Shown here piece by piece: positions 35,369 through 42,852 of a stretch of 62,188 nt of DNA. The notes beneath the pieces are model-generated. The model was not told where the DNA came from. It searched no databases and saw only the letters and a program-made list of their open reading frames with translations. Position 1 is the first letter of the stretch. Each line of letters opens with the position of its first letter. The translations under genes were made by a program, and so were the position numbers. Source of the stretch: Oscillospiraceae bacterium (lineage in GTDB: Bacteria > Bacillota_A > Clostridia > Oscillospirales > Oscillospiraceae); contig JAFQHF010000075.1 in the NCBI GenBank assembly GCA_017398105.1, forward strand, positions 1-62,188, written 5' to 3'.

Positions 35369-37799
35369 GCTCGGCACCTCCCTCCTCTTCCAGCTGGCCG
35401 CCGGTGGCAATCTGTGCATCCAGCTGACCGTGAAGAACGCCGTCAAACTCTCCATCCACCATACCGGAAATATATCCGCGGATATGACCCTGAACCCGGA
35501 CGGTGCCGCTGACGGTTCTGGCCCTGGGTTCGAAGCCCTTGATGGTAAAGGATGTCTTTTCAATAATGGAATCGCCTAGCACCAGAATGGAAGGCAGCAC
35601 AAACAGCACCAGGAAAATGGAAATAATGGTGCCCCGTCCAATGCAGGTGCCCATAATGGAAACAACGGGCTGCGCCGACATATTGCCGATCAGCAGACCG
35701 GCCGATGCCATAATGGTGCCGGAGGTAAAGACCGTGGGGAAGGAAGAATTCAGGGCATGCACAATGGCTTCCTTATGGGGCATTGTCTGCTTCATCTCCC
35801 GGTAGTGGCTGGAGATGACGATGGCATAGTCGATGTTTGCGCCCATCTGGATCGCGTTGACGATCAGGTAGCCCAGGAAGTACAGCGGTGTTCCCGTCAG
35901 GGTGGGCACGGAGAAATTGATCCAGATGCTGCCCTGGATGACCGCGATCAGAAGCACCGGCAGACCGGCAGACTGGAAGGTAAACAGCAGCACCAGAATC
36001 ACGAAGAAGATCGACAGGAAGGATATGGTCAGATTGTCTGTCGCGAAGGATGCCGAAAGGTCACGGGAGCTGGTGGAATTGCCTACCACATAGTAATCAC
36101 CGTCATAGTATTTTCCGATGGTTTCCCGGATGGTTCCCAGGAAAGCAAAGGTCTCTTCGCTTTCCTCCGGCAGATTCAGGTATACCACCATACGGGTATA
36201 CCGCTTGCTCTGCATCTGATTCCGGGCCATATCCAGAAGGCCGAACATCTCCTCCGGGGACATGCCATCCATTTCCGGAAGGGAGATATTCTTGCTTTCC
36301 AGCATATCCTTCAGGTACAGAAACATGTCGAATAAGGGTATCCGGAATTCCTCCAGGCCGCTGAGGATCTCACCGTACTCATTGTTTTCCGCTGCATAGG
36401 CAGTATACAGCAGCTGAACGATCTCGTAATCCAGCCCCAGCAGTTCCGACAGTTCCCGGGGCGTCAGGGCTTCCGTCAGCGTATAGCCCTCCATGGCCTC
36501 CATACCGGAAAGACCCATGGTGCTGTTGACCTCCGGCATGGCCTCCAGATCGGCCAGCAGCTGCGCTTCCGCTTCATAGTCCCCCACCGGTACCAGCAGC
36601 GCAACCATGTTGCTGGTGCCGAAGGTATCCTTGATCTTGAAATAGGCCACCTGACGGTCAGCCATCTTGGCGGTCTTCAGGTCATTGTAGCTGTAGGCAT
36701 AGGGGCAGTTGCTGGACAGATAAAATGCGCCCACCAGGGAAAGCAGGAACAGCGGCGGCAAAATATTCCGGACTTTCACCGCAAATTTGCCCACAGGGGT
36801 GATGTTGGGCAGAAGCTTCCTGTGTCGGGTCTTGTCCAGCAGCGGACAGAACAGCACCAGAAGACCGGGCATCAGGGTAAATACCGTCATCAGGCTCAGG
36901 AAGATCGCTTTCACCAGCACCATCGCCATATCCAGGCCGATGCCGAATTCCATAAAGCCCAGCGCCGACAGACCGCTGATGGTGGTCAGAGAGGATGCGC
37001 TGATCTCCGGAATGGCCTTGCTCAGAGCATCAATAGCCGCCTCCCGGGCAGGAAGGGTCTCATGCTCGTCTGTAAACCGGTGGCACAGGATGATGGCATA
37101 GTCAATGGCCAGAGCCAGCTGCAGCACCACCGCAACGGAGTCGGAAATAAAGCTGATCTTTTCAAAAATAAAATTGGTGCCCATATTCAAAATGGCTGCC
37201 ACACCGAAATTGATCAGCAGCACCGCCACCTCCATATAGGCCCGGCTGGTCAGCGTCAGCACGATCAGCACGATGGCCACACCCACGATCAGAATGACCA
37301 GCATTTCTTCGCGCAGCATGTCGTTTTCATCATAGCCAATGAGGGTATCGATGTACAGGTCGTATCCGGTCAGCTCTTCCCGGATGGTTTCGATGGCCTG
37401 AAGGCTGGATTCGTCGAAATTGCCGCCCTCGAAATTCACATCATACAGTGCGGCGGCATCCTTGTAGTAGGAAGGGCTGTCATCGAAGGTAACCATCATG
37501 ATCCCATCAATGCCGGAGATCATTTCATAGATCTCCTGTGCCCTCTCATAGGTCACGTTGGAAACCATGATCTTGGCAGTGGCAAAGGAGGCAAAATTCT
37601 CGTTCATCGCCGTGATACCCTGACGGGTCTCCACATCCTCCGGAAGATAGGTAGTCACATCGTTCTCAACGGTTACCCAGCCGATGGAAAACAGGCAGAA
37701 AACGATGGCGCACAGATACAGAACAAAAAACATGTTCCGTTTGTCAACGATAAATGTGGCAAGCTTACGGACAAAGCCGCCATTGCTTTGTTTGCTCAT
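35361..37799 (-). CDS. MMPL family RND-type transporter
   Basis: The 812-residue membrane protein has the repeated MMPL plan: helix 1, a large exterior loop, then a bundle of helices, twice. Typical stretches are WVTVENDVTTYLPEDVETRQGI after helix 1, LALAIDYAIILCHRFTDE in the first bundle and GANIDYAIVISSHYREM in the second, the latter two holding the proton-relay aspartates. MMPL proteins export lipids or other hydrophobic molecules. The substrate here is unknown. The next gene on the same strand overlaps and encodes a GLUG surface protein. Confidence 0.9.
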   Translation of the reverse strand: MSKQSNGGFVRKLATFIVDKRNMFFVLYLCAIVFCLFSIGWVTVENDVTTYLPEDVETRQGITAMNENFASFATAKIMVSNVTYERAQEIYEMISGIDGIMMVTFDDSPSYYKDAAALYDVNFEGGNFDESSLQAIETIREELTGYDLYIDTLIGYDENDMLREEMLVILIVGVAIVLIVLTLTSRAYMEVAVLLINFGVAAILNMGTNFIFEKISFISDSVAVVLQLALAIDYAIILCHRFTDEHETLPAREAAIDALSKAIPEISASSLTTISGLSALGFMEFGIGLDMAMVLVKAIFLSLMTVFTLMPGLLVLFCPLLDKTRHRKLLPNITPVGKFAVKVRNILPPLFLLSLVGAFYLSSNCPYAYSYNDLKTAKMADRQVAYFKIKDTFGTSNMVALLVPVGDYEAEAQLLADLEAMPEVNSTMGLSGMEAMEGYTLTEALTPRELSELLGLDYEIVQLLYTAYAAENNEYGEILSGLEEFRIPLFDMFLYLKDMLESKNISLPEMDGMSPEEMFGLLDMARNQMQSKRYTRMVVYLNLPEESEETFAFLGTIRETIGKYYDGDYYVVGNSTSSRDLSASFATDNLTISFLSIFFVILVLLFTFQSAGLPVLLIAVIQGSIWINFSVPTLTGTPLYFLGYLIVNAIQMGANIDYAIVISSHYREMKQTMPHKEAIVHALNSSFPTVFTSGTIMASAGLLIGNMSAQPVVSIMGTCIGRGTIISIFLVLFVLPSILVLGDSIIEKTSFTIKGFEPRARTVSGTVRVQGHIRGYISGMVDGEFDGVLHGQLDAQIATGGQLEEEGGAEHV

Positions 37800-37907
37800 A
37801 GGATACCTCCGGGGATCGTGCAGATTTGCATATCACCTATTATAATGCAGATCCCGGTTTAAGTACAGCAACAATTTTGAAATATGTGTAGAATTTTTCC
37901 ATTCTGC

Positions 37908-37942
37908 GCAAAAAATCCCGGGCAGTGCAAAACCTGTCCGGG
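37908..37942 (-). terminator. Terminator of the RNHCP gene
   Basis: ATCCCGGACAGG and CTGCCCGGGAT pair on the minus strand and are followed by T6. Confidence 0.8.
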
Positions 37943-37953
37943 ATCATGCGGGA

Positions 37954-38406
37954 TTATTCCGTTTCCTTTTTCCGGTACATCTCCGGCAGTTCGCCCTGAC
38001 CGCCCATCATGGCGGTCATCTCCTCGATCCGTTCCAGAGGGAAGGGAGGATTTGCCAGCGGCTTCATGGCAATGGACATGAGCTTCATGGGATTGTCATC
38101 TGCCAGCACCCGGTTGGAATTCAGCTCGCCGCAGCGGCGGCAGCGGTGGATGATAGCCCATTCGCCCTTGTTGCGGACCCAGACTGCCACCGGCTCCATG
38201 ATGCCGCCGCAGTCGGATTCCCGGTCTCCGGGCTCGATGTCCACATGCAGGGAGTGCAGACAGTTGGGGCAGTGATTCCGGTGGTCGCTGCCGGCACCGG
38301 CGGGCACCACCAGCCGTCCGCAGTTGCGGCAGGTAAAGCTTTCTTCGCAGGCGTGGGTCTTATAGTAGCCCTTTTCATACTGTTTTCTTTTATTTTCACG
38401 ATTCAT
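37954..38406 (-). CDS. RNHCP domain protein
   Basis: This 150-residue cysteine-rich protein carries the name-giving DHRNHCPNCLHSLHVD. An upstream CRNCGR pair and a downstream HRCRRCGELNSNRV fit a multi-zinc fold. The function of RNHCP proteins is unknown; RNA or DNA binding is often assumed. It has its own TTGACA/TATAAT promoter and a terminator, so it is a single-gene unit. Confidence 0.9.
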   Translation of the reverse strand: MNRENKRKQYEKGYYKTHACEESFTCRNCGRLVVPAGAGSDHRNHCPNCLHSLHVDIEPGDRESDCGGIMEPVAVWVRNKGEWAIIHRCRRCGELNSNRVLADDNPMKLMSIAMKPLANPPFPLERIEEMTAMMGGQGELPEMYRKKETE

Positions 38407-38442
38407 AGCGGTTTTCCCCAGTCTATTATGATTTGTACTCTT

Positions 38443-38470
38443 ATTATACCGGGGAATGGGGATATGTCAA
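38443..38470 (-). promoter_or_regulatory. Promoter of the RNHCP gene
   Basis: TTGACA (38465-38470) and TATAAT (38443-38448), 16-bp spacer, starting just outside the terminator-flanked element. Confidence 0.75.
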
Positions 38471-38473
38471 GAA

Positions 38474-38718
38474 AAAGACCGCCCGGAGGCGGTCTCAGAC
38501 TGGCAAAAAAGGCTTCGCAGAATTTGCCGCCAAAGCGGCAAACCCATTTAAATCATTTTTGGCCGCGGCGTGTACGTGGACAAAAATACATCTCAGACTG
38601 CAAGTGTGCGAGTTGTGTGCCTTCGGCGCACAAGGAGTGCACACAGCAGGCTGTAAAAAAGCTGGCGGAAAAGCCCGAAGGGCTTTTTCGACAAACAAAG
38701 ACCGCCCGGAGGCGGTCT
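38474..38718. mobile_element. Terminator-flanked non-coding element, copy 2
   Basis: A 22-bp hairpin sequence, AAAGACCGCCCGG plus AGGCGGTCT, is present identically at 38474-38495 and 38697-38718. The roughly 200 bases between show no gene. Read on the minus strand they match copy 1 at both ends: GCCCTTCGGGC, TTTTCCGCCAG and CAGCCTGCTGTGTGCAC on one side, and CACTTGCAGTCTGAG, GTACACGCCGCGGC and TTCTGCGAAGCC on the other. Because the flanking terminators differ in sequence between the two copies but match within each copy, they behave like a target duplication. Confidence 0.62.
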
Positions 38719-38724
38719 TTCTGA

Positions 38725-38880
38725 TTATTCCTGAGAGAACATATCCTTCCCGACGGAGCACAGGGGACACTCGAAATCCTCGGGCACGTCCTCCCACTTG
38801 GTTCCGGGAAGAATCCCGCCGTCCAGGTAGCCTTCGGCCTCGTCATAGACCCAACCGCAAACATCGCATACATACTTCAT
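38725..38880 (-). CDS. Rubredoxin
   Basis: This is a 51-residue rubredoxin. The iron is bound by CDVCG near residue 5 and CPLCSVG near residue 39, with the usual WVYDEAEG and PGTKWEDVPEDF between them. It carries electrons to flavodiiron proteins and peroxide-reducing enzymes in anaerobes; fprA lies 2 kb away. The ATG at 38880 follows a GAGAGGAG site. Its terminator is the right copy of the duplicated hairpin. Confidence 0.95.
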   Translation of the reverse strand: MKYVCDVCGWVYDEAEGYLDGGILPGTKWEDVPEDFECPLCSVGKDMFSQE

Positions 38881-38935
38881 AATTTTTCTCCTCTCGTATT
38901 TTGAAATACGGGCTTAGTATGCCCCGAAAACGCGT

Positions 38936-39712
38936 TTAGTGGCAGTGACCGCTGCCGCAGCCATGGTCGCCGCAGGTGTGGCCTTCTCCATGGTGATGCT
39001 CGCCGTGATGATTGCATTTGACATTGGGGTTGTAGGCCAGATTGCCGGACACAAGGGCTTCCACAGCAGCATCTGCGCTGCCGGAAACGCCGCCGAAGAG
39101 CTGGATGCCCGCTGCTGCCAGGGCCATCTGGGCACCGCCGCCGATACCGCCGCAGATCAGAACATCCGCATTCAGTGCGGTCAGAACACCGGCCAGAGCA
39201 CCGTGGCCGCTGCCGTTGGTATCCACCACCTCGGAAGCAACGATCCTGCCCTCCTGAACATCATAAACCTTAAACTGGCTGGTGTGGCCGAAGTGCTGGA
39301 AGATCATTCCGTTTTCATAGGTAACTGCGATTCTCATTGTATTATCTCCTTTCGGTTTTTCATACTTCTGACTGTAATGCTGCTTGAAGCAGGTATCCTG
39401 GCCGCAGGAAGCACTGTCTCCCCGGCAAAGGCGATAGTCACCGCCTTCAATTCTGAGAGGACGTCCTTCCACCAGCACATCCGCCAGTTTTTTCCGGGCG
39501 GAGGTATAGATCAGCTGCACCGTTGTCCGGGCCACGTTCATGCGCTGGCCGCACTGCTCCTGGGAGAGGCCCTCCCGGTCGATCAGGCGAAGGGTCTCAT
39601 ATTCGTCCACCGTCAGGATCACAGGCTCCCCTGTCCCCTGTCCGTCCCCCGGTTCAAAGCGCAGCGTGCCCGGAAAATGACACACGATCCGGTTTTTTCT
39701 GGGTCTTGGCAT
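38936..39712 (-). CDS. DUF134 (helix-turn-helix) protein fused to a NifX/NifB-type domain
   Basis: The 258-residue protein begins with DUF134 (PRPRKNRIVCHFPGTLRF and a sigma-like helix-turn-helix, LTVDEYETLRLIDREGLSQEQCGQRM). It continues with a NifX/NifB dinitrogenase-cofactor-type domain from about residue 126 (MRIAVTYENGMIFQHFGHTSQFKVYDV and ADVLICGGIGGGAQMALAAAGI). It ends in a His/Cys-rich metal-binding tail (HHGEHHHGEGHTCGDHGCGSGHCH). A strong internal ribosome site (AAAGGAG) precedes ATG 39337 at the NifX boundary, so a shorter 133-residue protein may also be made. No nitrogenase genes are present; a role in metal or Fe-S handling is inferred. Confidence 0.85.
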   Translation of the reverse strand: MPRPRKNRIVCHFPGTLRFEPGDGQGTGEPVILTVDEYETLRLIDREGLSQEQCGQRMNVARTTVQLIYTSARKKLADVLVEGRPLRIEGGDYRLCRGDSASCGQDTCFKQHYSQKYEKPKGDNTMRIAVTYENGMIFQHFGHTSQFKVYDVQEGRIVASEVVDTNGSGHGALAGVLTALNADVLICGGIGGGAQMALAAAGIQLFGGVSGSADAAVEALVSGNLAYNPNVKCNHHGEHHHGEGHTCGDHGCGSGHCH

Positions 39713-39743
39713 GAGCGCCCTCCTTTCCCTGCTTCTTACCCTT

Positions 39744-39771
39744 ATTATACCTCGTTATTGGCATATGTCAA
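39744..39771 (-). promoter_or_regulatory. Promoter of the DUF134-NifX gene
   Basis: TTGACA (39766-39771) and TATAAT (39744-39749) with a 16-bp spacer, divergent from the CRP/FNR gene promoter 10 bp away. Confidence 0.75.
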
Positions 39772-39781
39772 TAATAAATAT

Positions 39782-39810
39782 TTGACAGAATTCGGTTTTG
39801 GCAGTATACT
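39782..39810 (+). promoter_or_regulatory. Promoter of the CRP/FNR family regulator
   Basis: TTGACA (39782-39787) and TATACT (39805-39810), 17-bp spacer. No GTGA/TCAC palindrome is present, so autoregulation through that site is not indicated. Confidence 0.75.
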
Positions 39811-39836
39811 ATATGCAGGCAAAGGAGGCTTGCGTT

Positions 39837-40493
39837 ATGGATTTTGCGGAATATTTTCCCATCTGGAACAAACTGACACCATCCCATAAGGATCGTCTGA
39901 TCTCCTCATCCGAGTATATCACGGCAAAGGCAGGCACCGTTGTACATAACGGCAGCATGGACTGCCTGGGGCTGCTGCTGATCCGCACCGGACAGCTGCG
40001 GGTCTATACCCTGTCCAGTGAGGGCCGGGAAATTACCCTTTACCGTCTGTTTGACCATGATATCTGCCTGTTCTCGGCCTCCTGCGTGATGCCAAACATT
40101 CAGTTTGAGGTCATTATCGAAGCTGAAAAGGACTGTGAAATGTGGGTGCTTCCCTCCTGCCTGTTCAAGGATCTGATGGAGGAATCCGCAGTGGTCGCCA
40201 ACTATGCCAATCAGCTCATCAGCAGCCGTTTTTCCGAAGTCATGTGGCTGATGGAGCAGATCATGTGGAAGAGCTTCGACAAGCGGCTTGCCACCTTCCT
40301 GCTGGAAGAAAGCGCCCTGGAGGGCACCACCGCACTGAAGATCACCCACGAAAAGATCGCAAATCACATGGGCACCGCCCGGGAGGTGGTTACCCGGATG
40401 CTGCGCTATTTCCAGGGCGAGGGTATGGTAAAGCTGACCCGGGGCACCGTGGAAATTGTGGACGAAGGAAAGCTGGAGGATCTGGCGGAATAA
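39837..40493 (+). CDS. CRP/FNR family transcriptional regulator
   Basis: This 218-residue protein has an N-terminal cyclic-nucleotide-binding-type beta-barrel, a dimer helix (about 112-145) and a winged helix-turn-helix. The recognition helix is GTAREVVTRML, with R182, E183 and R187 at the positions CRP uses (RETVGR) to contact GTGA half-sites; FNR has V-E-x-x-S-R instead. The FNR iron-sulfur cysteine pattern is absent, but C77, C83, C100 and C108 could be redox-active. The ATG at 39837 follows AAAGGAGG. The neighbouring thioredoxin/fprA promoters carry GTGA-N5-TCAC palindromes, making this the likely regulator. Confidence 0.9.
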   Translation: MDFAEYFPIWNKLTPSHKDRLISSSEYITAKAGTVVHNGSMDCLGLLLIRTGQLRVYTLSSEGREITLYRLFDHDICLFSASCVMPNIQFEVIIEAEKDCEMWVLPSCLFKDLMEESAVVANYANQLISSRFSEVMWLMEQIMWKSFDKRLATFLLEESALEGTTALKITHEKIANHMGTAREVVTRMLRYFQGEGMVKLTRGTVEIVDEGKLEDLAE

Positions 40494-40529
40494 AAAACAG
40501 GGACGGTTTTCCGCCCCCGTTTTCCTGTA

Positions 40530-40838
40530 TTAGCCCAGCATGGCCAGGATCTGCTTTTTGGGCCGTGCGCCCAGCATTTTATCTTCGATCCTGCCGTCCT
40601 GCAGGAGCATCATGGTGGGAATGCTGACCACCTTATACTGGGAGGCCAGGTCGTATTCCTCATCCACATTGACCTTGCAGACCTTGATATCGGGGCGCTC
40701 TGCTGCGATCTCATCGAGAATGGGGCTGAGCATCCGGCAGGGGCCGCACCAGGGAGCCCAGAAATCCAGGAGTACCGGCTTGTCGCTGTGCAAAACCTCC
40801 TGGTGGAAATCATGCTTGCTGATATGCTTCACTTTCAT
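40530..40838 (-). CDS. trxA: Thioredoxin
   Basis: This 102-residue classical thioredoxin has the active site WCGPC (C31, C34) and cis-proline in VSIPTMML. The ATG at 40838 has AAGGAGG seven bases upstream; a longer frame from 40880 has no site. It is divergent from fprA, and both share a single CRP/FNR-type palindrome placed symmetrically between their -10 boxes. It converges with the regulator gene. Confidence 0.96.
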   Translation of the reverse strand: MKVKHISKHDFHQEVLHSDKPVLLDFWAPWCGPCRMLSPILDEIAAERPDIKVCKVNVDEEYDLASQYKVVSIPTMMLLQDGRIEDKMLGARPKKQILAMLG

Positions 40839-40870
40839 ATCGATTCCTCCTTGTGTTTTTTCTTGTCTAC

Positions 40871-40939
40871 AGGATACCACGCAATCGTGATTTCTTCCGT
40901 GATCTTGTCACGGTTTTCCCCTTCCAAAAACTGTATAAT
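40871..40939. promoter_or_regulatory. Shared CRP/FNR-type operator between two divergent promoters
   Basis: The palindrome CCGTGATCTTGTCACGG (40897-40913) has its centre at 40905. The -10 box of trxA (TATCCT on the minus strand, first base 40876) and that of fprA (TATAAT, first base 40934) are each exactly 29 bp from that centre. This puts the site at about -41 for both genes, with no good -35 boxes. Confidence 0.7.
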
Positions 40940-40976
40940 TCAAGCATAACAATGATACATAAAGGAGAGCTTACAT

Positions 40977-42128
40977 ATGACCATTACCAAGGACATCAGA
41001 TACATCGGCGTAAATGACCATCAGGTCGACCTGTTTGAAGGACAGTACGACGTGCCCAACGGCATGTCCTATAATTCCTATGTGATCCTGGACGAGAAGA
41101 TCGCCGTTATGGACACCGTGGATCAGAATTTCGGTCAGGAATGGCTGGGCAATCTGGAATCCCAGCTGGAAGGCCGGAAGCCTGATTACCTGGTCGTTCA
41201 GCACATGGAGCCTGACCACTCCGCAAATATCGACGTTTTCCTGAACCGCTACCCCGAGGCCACCGTGGTGGCTTCCGCCAAGGCCTTCGTGATGATGAAG
41301 CAGTTCTTCGGCACCGATTACACCGAGCGCCGCATCGTGGTGGGCGAAGGCGACACCCTGAGCCTGGGCAAGCACGTTCTGACCTTCGTTACCGCCCCCA
41401 TGGTTCACTGGCCCGAAGTCATCGTGACTTATGACGCATACGACAAGGTTCTCTTCTCCGCTGACGGCTTCGGCAAGTTCGGCGCCCTGGATGCAGAGGA
41501 AGACTGGGCCTGCGAAGCCCGCCGCTACTACATCGGCATCGTGGGCAAGTACGGCGCTCAGGTTCAGGCCCTGCTGAAAAAGGCCGCCGGTCTGGATATC
41601 GCCATCATCTGCCCCCTGCACGGCCCCGTGCTGACGGAAAACCTGGGCTACTACATCAACCTGTACGATATCTGGTCTTCCTACCGTGTGGAGAGCGAGG
41701 GCGTAGTCATCGCTTACACCTCCATCTACGGCAATACGAAGAAGGCTGTTCAGCTGCTGGCAGAAAAGCTGGAAGCAAAGGGTCAGAAGGTCACCGTTAC
41801 CGATCTGGCACGGGATGACATCCACGAAGCCGTGGAGGATGCCTTCCGTTACGGCAAGCTGGTGCTGGCCACCACCACCTACAACGGCGATATCTTCCCC
41901 TTCATGAAGGAGTTCATCCATCATCTGACGGAGCGCAGCTATCAGAACCGCACGGTCGCTTTCATCGAAAACGGCTCCTGGGCACCTGTGGCCGCAAAGG
42001 TCATGCGCAAGATGCTGGACGGCAGCAAGAATCTGATCTTTACCGAGAACAATGTTAAGATTTTCTCCGCTGTGGACGAAAAGAACGTGGCTGAGATCGA
42101 AGCTCTGGCTGAGGAACTGAGCAAGTAA
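40977..42128 (+). CDS. fprA: Flavodiiron protein (A-type flavoprotein, FprA)
   Basis: This 383-residue enzyme reduces oxygen to water or NO to N2O in anaerobes. The N-terminal metallo-beta-lactamase-like domain binds two irons through HMEPDH (H76, E78, D80, H81) and later histidines (VHWPE, PLHGP). The C-terminal flavodoxin domain starts near residue 241 (VVIAYTSIYGNTKKAV) and binds FMN. Rubredoxin at 38725 is the expected electron donor. GGAG precedes the ATG by about eight bases. It shares an operator with trxA, and a terminator follows. Confidence 0.95.
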   Translation: MTITKDIRYIGVNDHQVDLFEGQYDVPNGMSYNSYVILDEKIAVMDTVDQNFGQEWLGNLESQLEGRKPDYLVVQHMEPDHSANIDVFLNRYPEATVVASAKAFVMMKQFFGTDYTERRIVVGEGDTLSLGKHVLTFVTAPMVHWPEVIVTYDAYDKVLFSADGFGKFGALDAEEDWACEARRYYIGIVGKYGAQVQALLKKAAGLDIAIICPLHGPVLTENLGYYINLYDIWSSYRVESEGVVIAYTSIYGNTKKAVQLLAEKLEAKGQKVTVTDLARDDIHEAVEDAFRYGKLVLATTTYNGDIFPFMKEFIHHLTERSYQNRTVAFIENGSWAPVAAKVMRKMLDGSKNLIFTENNVKIFSAVDEKNVAEIEALAEELSK

Positions 42129-42156
42129 ACAGTTTCCCTCCCCTGAATAGACGCTT

Positions 42157-42190
42157 AACAGGCACGACAGTTTCTTCTGTTGTGCCTGTT
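42157..42190 (+). terminator. Terminator of fprA
   Basis: AACAGGCACGACAG and CTGTTGTGCCTGTT pair around TTTCTT. Confidence 0.8.
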
Positions 42191-42265
42191 CTTGTATATC
42201 CGTAGGAATTATGGTAGTATTAAAGACAGGGAAACAAACTTGAATTTGGCAAAGGAGGCTTTGCT

Positions 42266-42658
42266 GTGGTAGAAGTAGTTTCGCTAATCATTTTAACTGT
42301 TGTGATGTTGGGCGTTTTTATATTCCTTTATAGCCAAGGCTATATGGTTCTCAAGTCCACAAGTGCTGTTGCATTTATTGGCTCAACGAAAGGAAACAGT
42401 GCAAGGTTTTCTTCTTGTAGTGGCTATATGAAACGAGTTATAAGGTTCAAAGCCGATGGCACATATACCTTTGTGCTAGATGCGGAATTGAGCAAAGGCG
42501 ATATGTCGGTGGAACTTCTCGATTCTACCAAGCAAAAAATCATGCAACTGAATTGTTCCAATCGAAGTGGTTCCATTACTGTAGAGAAAAAGAAGAAATA
42601 CTATTTGGTTATCAATTTTAGTTCTGCAACTGGTAGATATACCCTTATCCGAGAGTGA
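42266..42658 (+). CDS. Hypothetical membrane-anchored protein
   Basis: The 130-residue protein starts at GTG, seven bases after AAAGGAGG. One N-terminal helix (VSLIILTVVMLGVFIFLYSQGYMVL) anchors a small beta-rich exterior domain (FKADGTYTFVLDAELSKGDMSVELLDSTKQKIMQL and KKKYYLVINFSSATGRYTLIRE), reminiscent of pre-peptidase or jelly-roll carbohydrate folds. I recognise no family. Its codon use is more A/T-rich than the neighbouring genes, which suggests recent acquisition. Confidence 0.55.
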   Translation: MVEVVSLIILTVVMLGVFIFLYSQGYMVLKSTSAVAFIGSTKGNSARFSSCSGYMKRVIRFKADGTYTFVLDAELSKGDMSVELLDSTKQKIMQLNCSNRSGSITVEKKKKYYLVINFSSATGRYTLIRE

Positions 42659-42772
42659 ATCGTTATCAGGAAATTCCAATTTACTGAACAGTAAGGACAC
42701 ACTTCTATACCCCTTCGGATGTATCGTGCTGTCTGCGCTATTACACCGCACCTGAACCGGTACATATCAGAA

Positions 42773-42804
42773 AAACCGACCCGTGATCAATCACAGGTCG
42801 GTTT
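42773..42804. terminator. Terminator between the hypothetical gene and the DUF3798 operon
   Basis: AAACCGACC and GGTCGGTTT pair around a loop that itself contains TGATCAATCA. Confidence 0.65.
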
Positions 42805-42852
42805 AACTGTTTTACGATCAACACCTTAAGGCAGGCGCTTCCAGGATTTCAA

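Noticed and set aside
38936..39712. A nitrogen-fixation locus
   Set aside because: The NifX/NifB-type domain is widespread in anaerobes without nitrogenase, and no nif structural gene is nearby.
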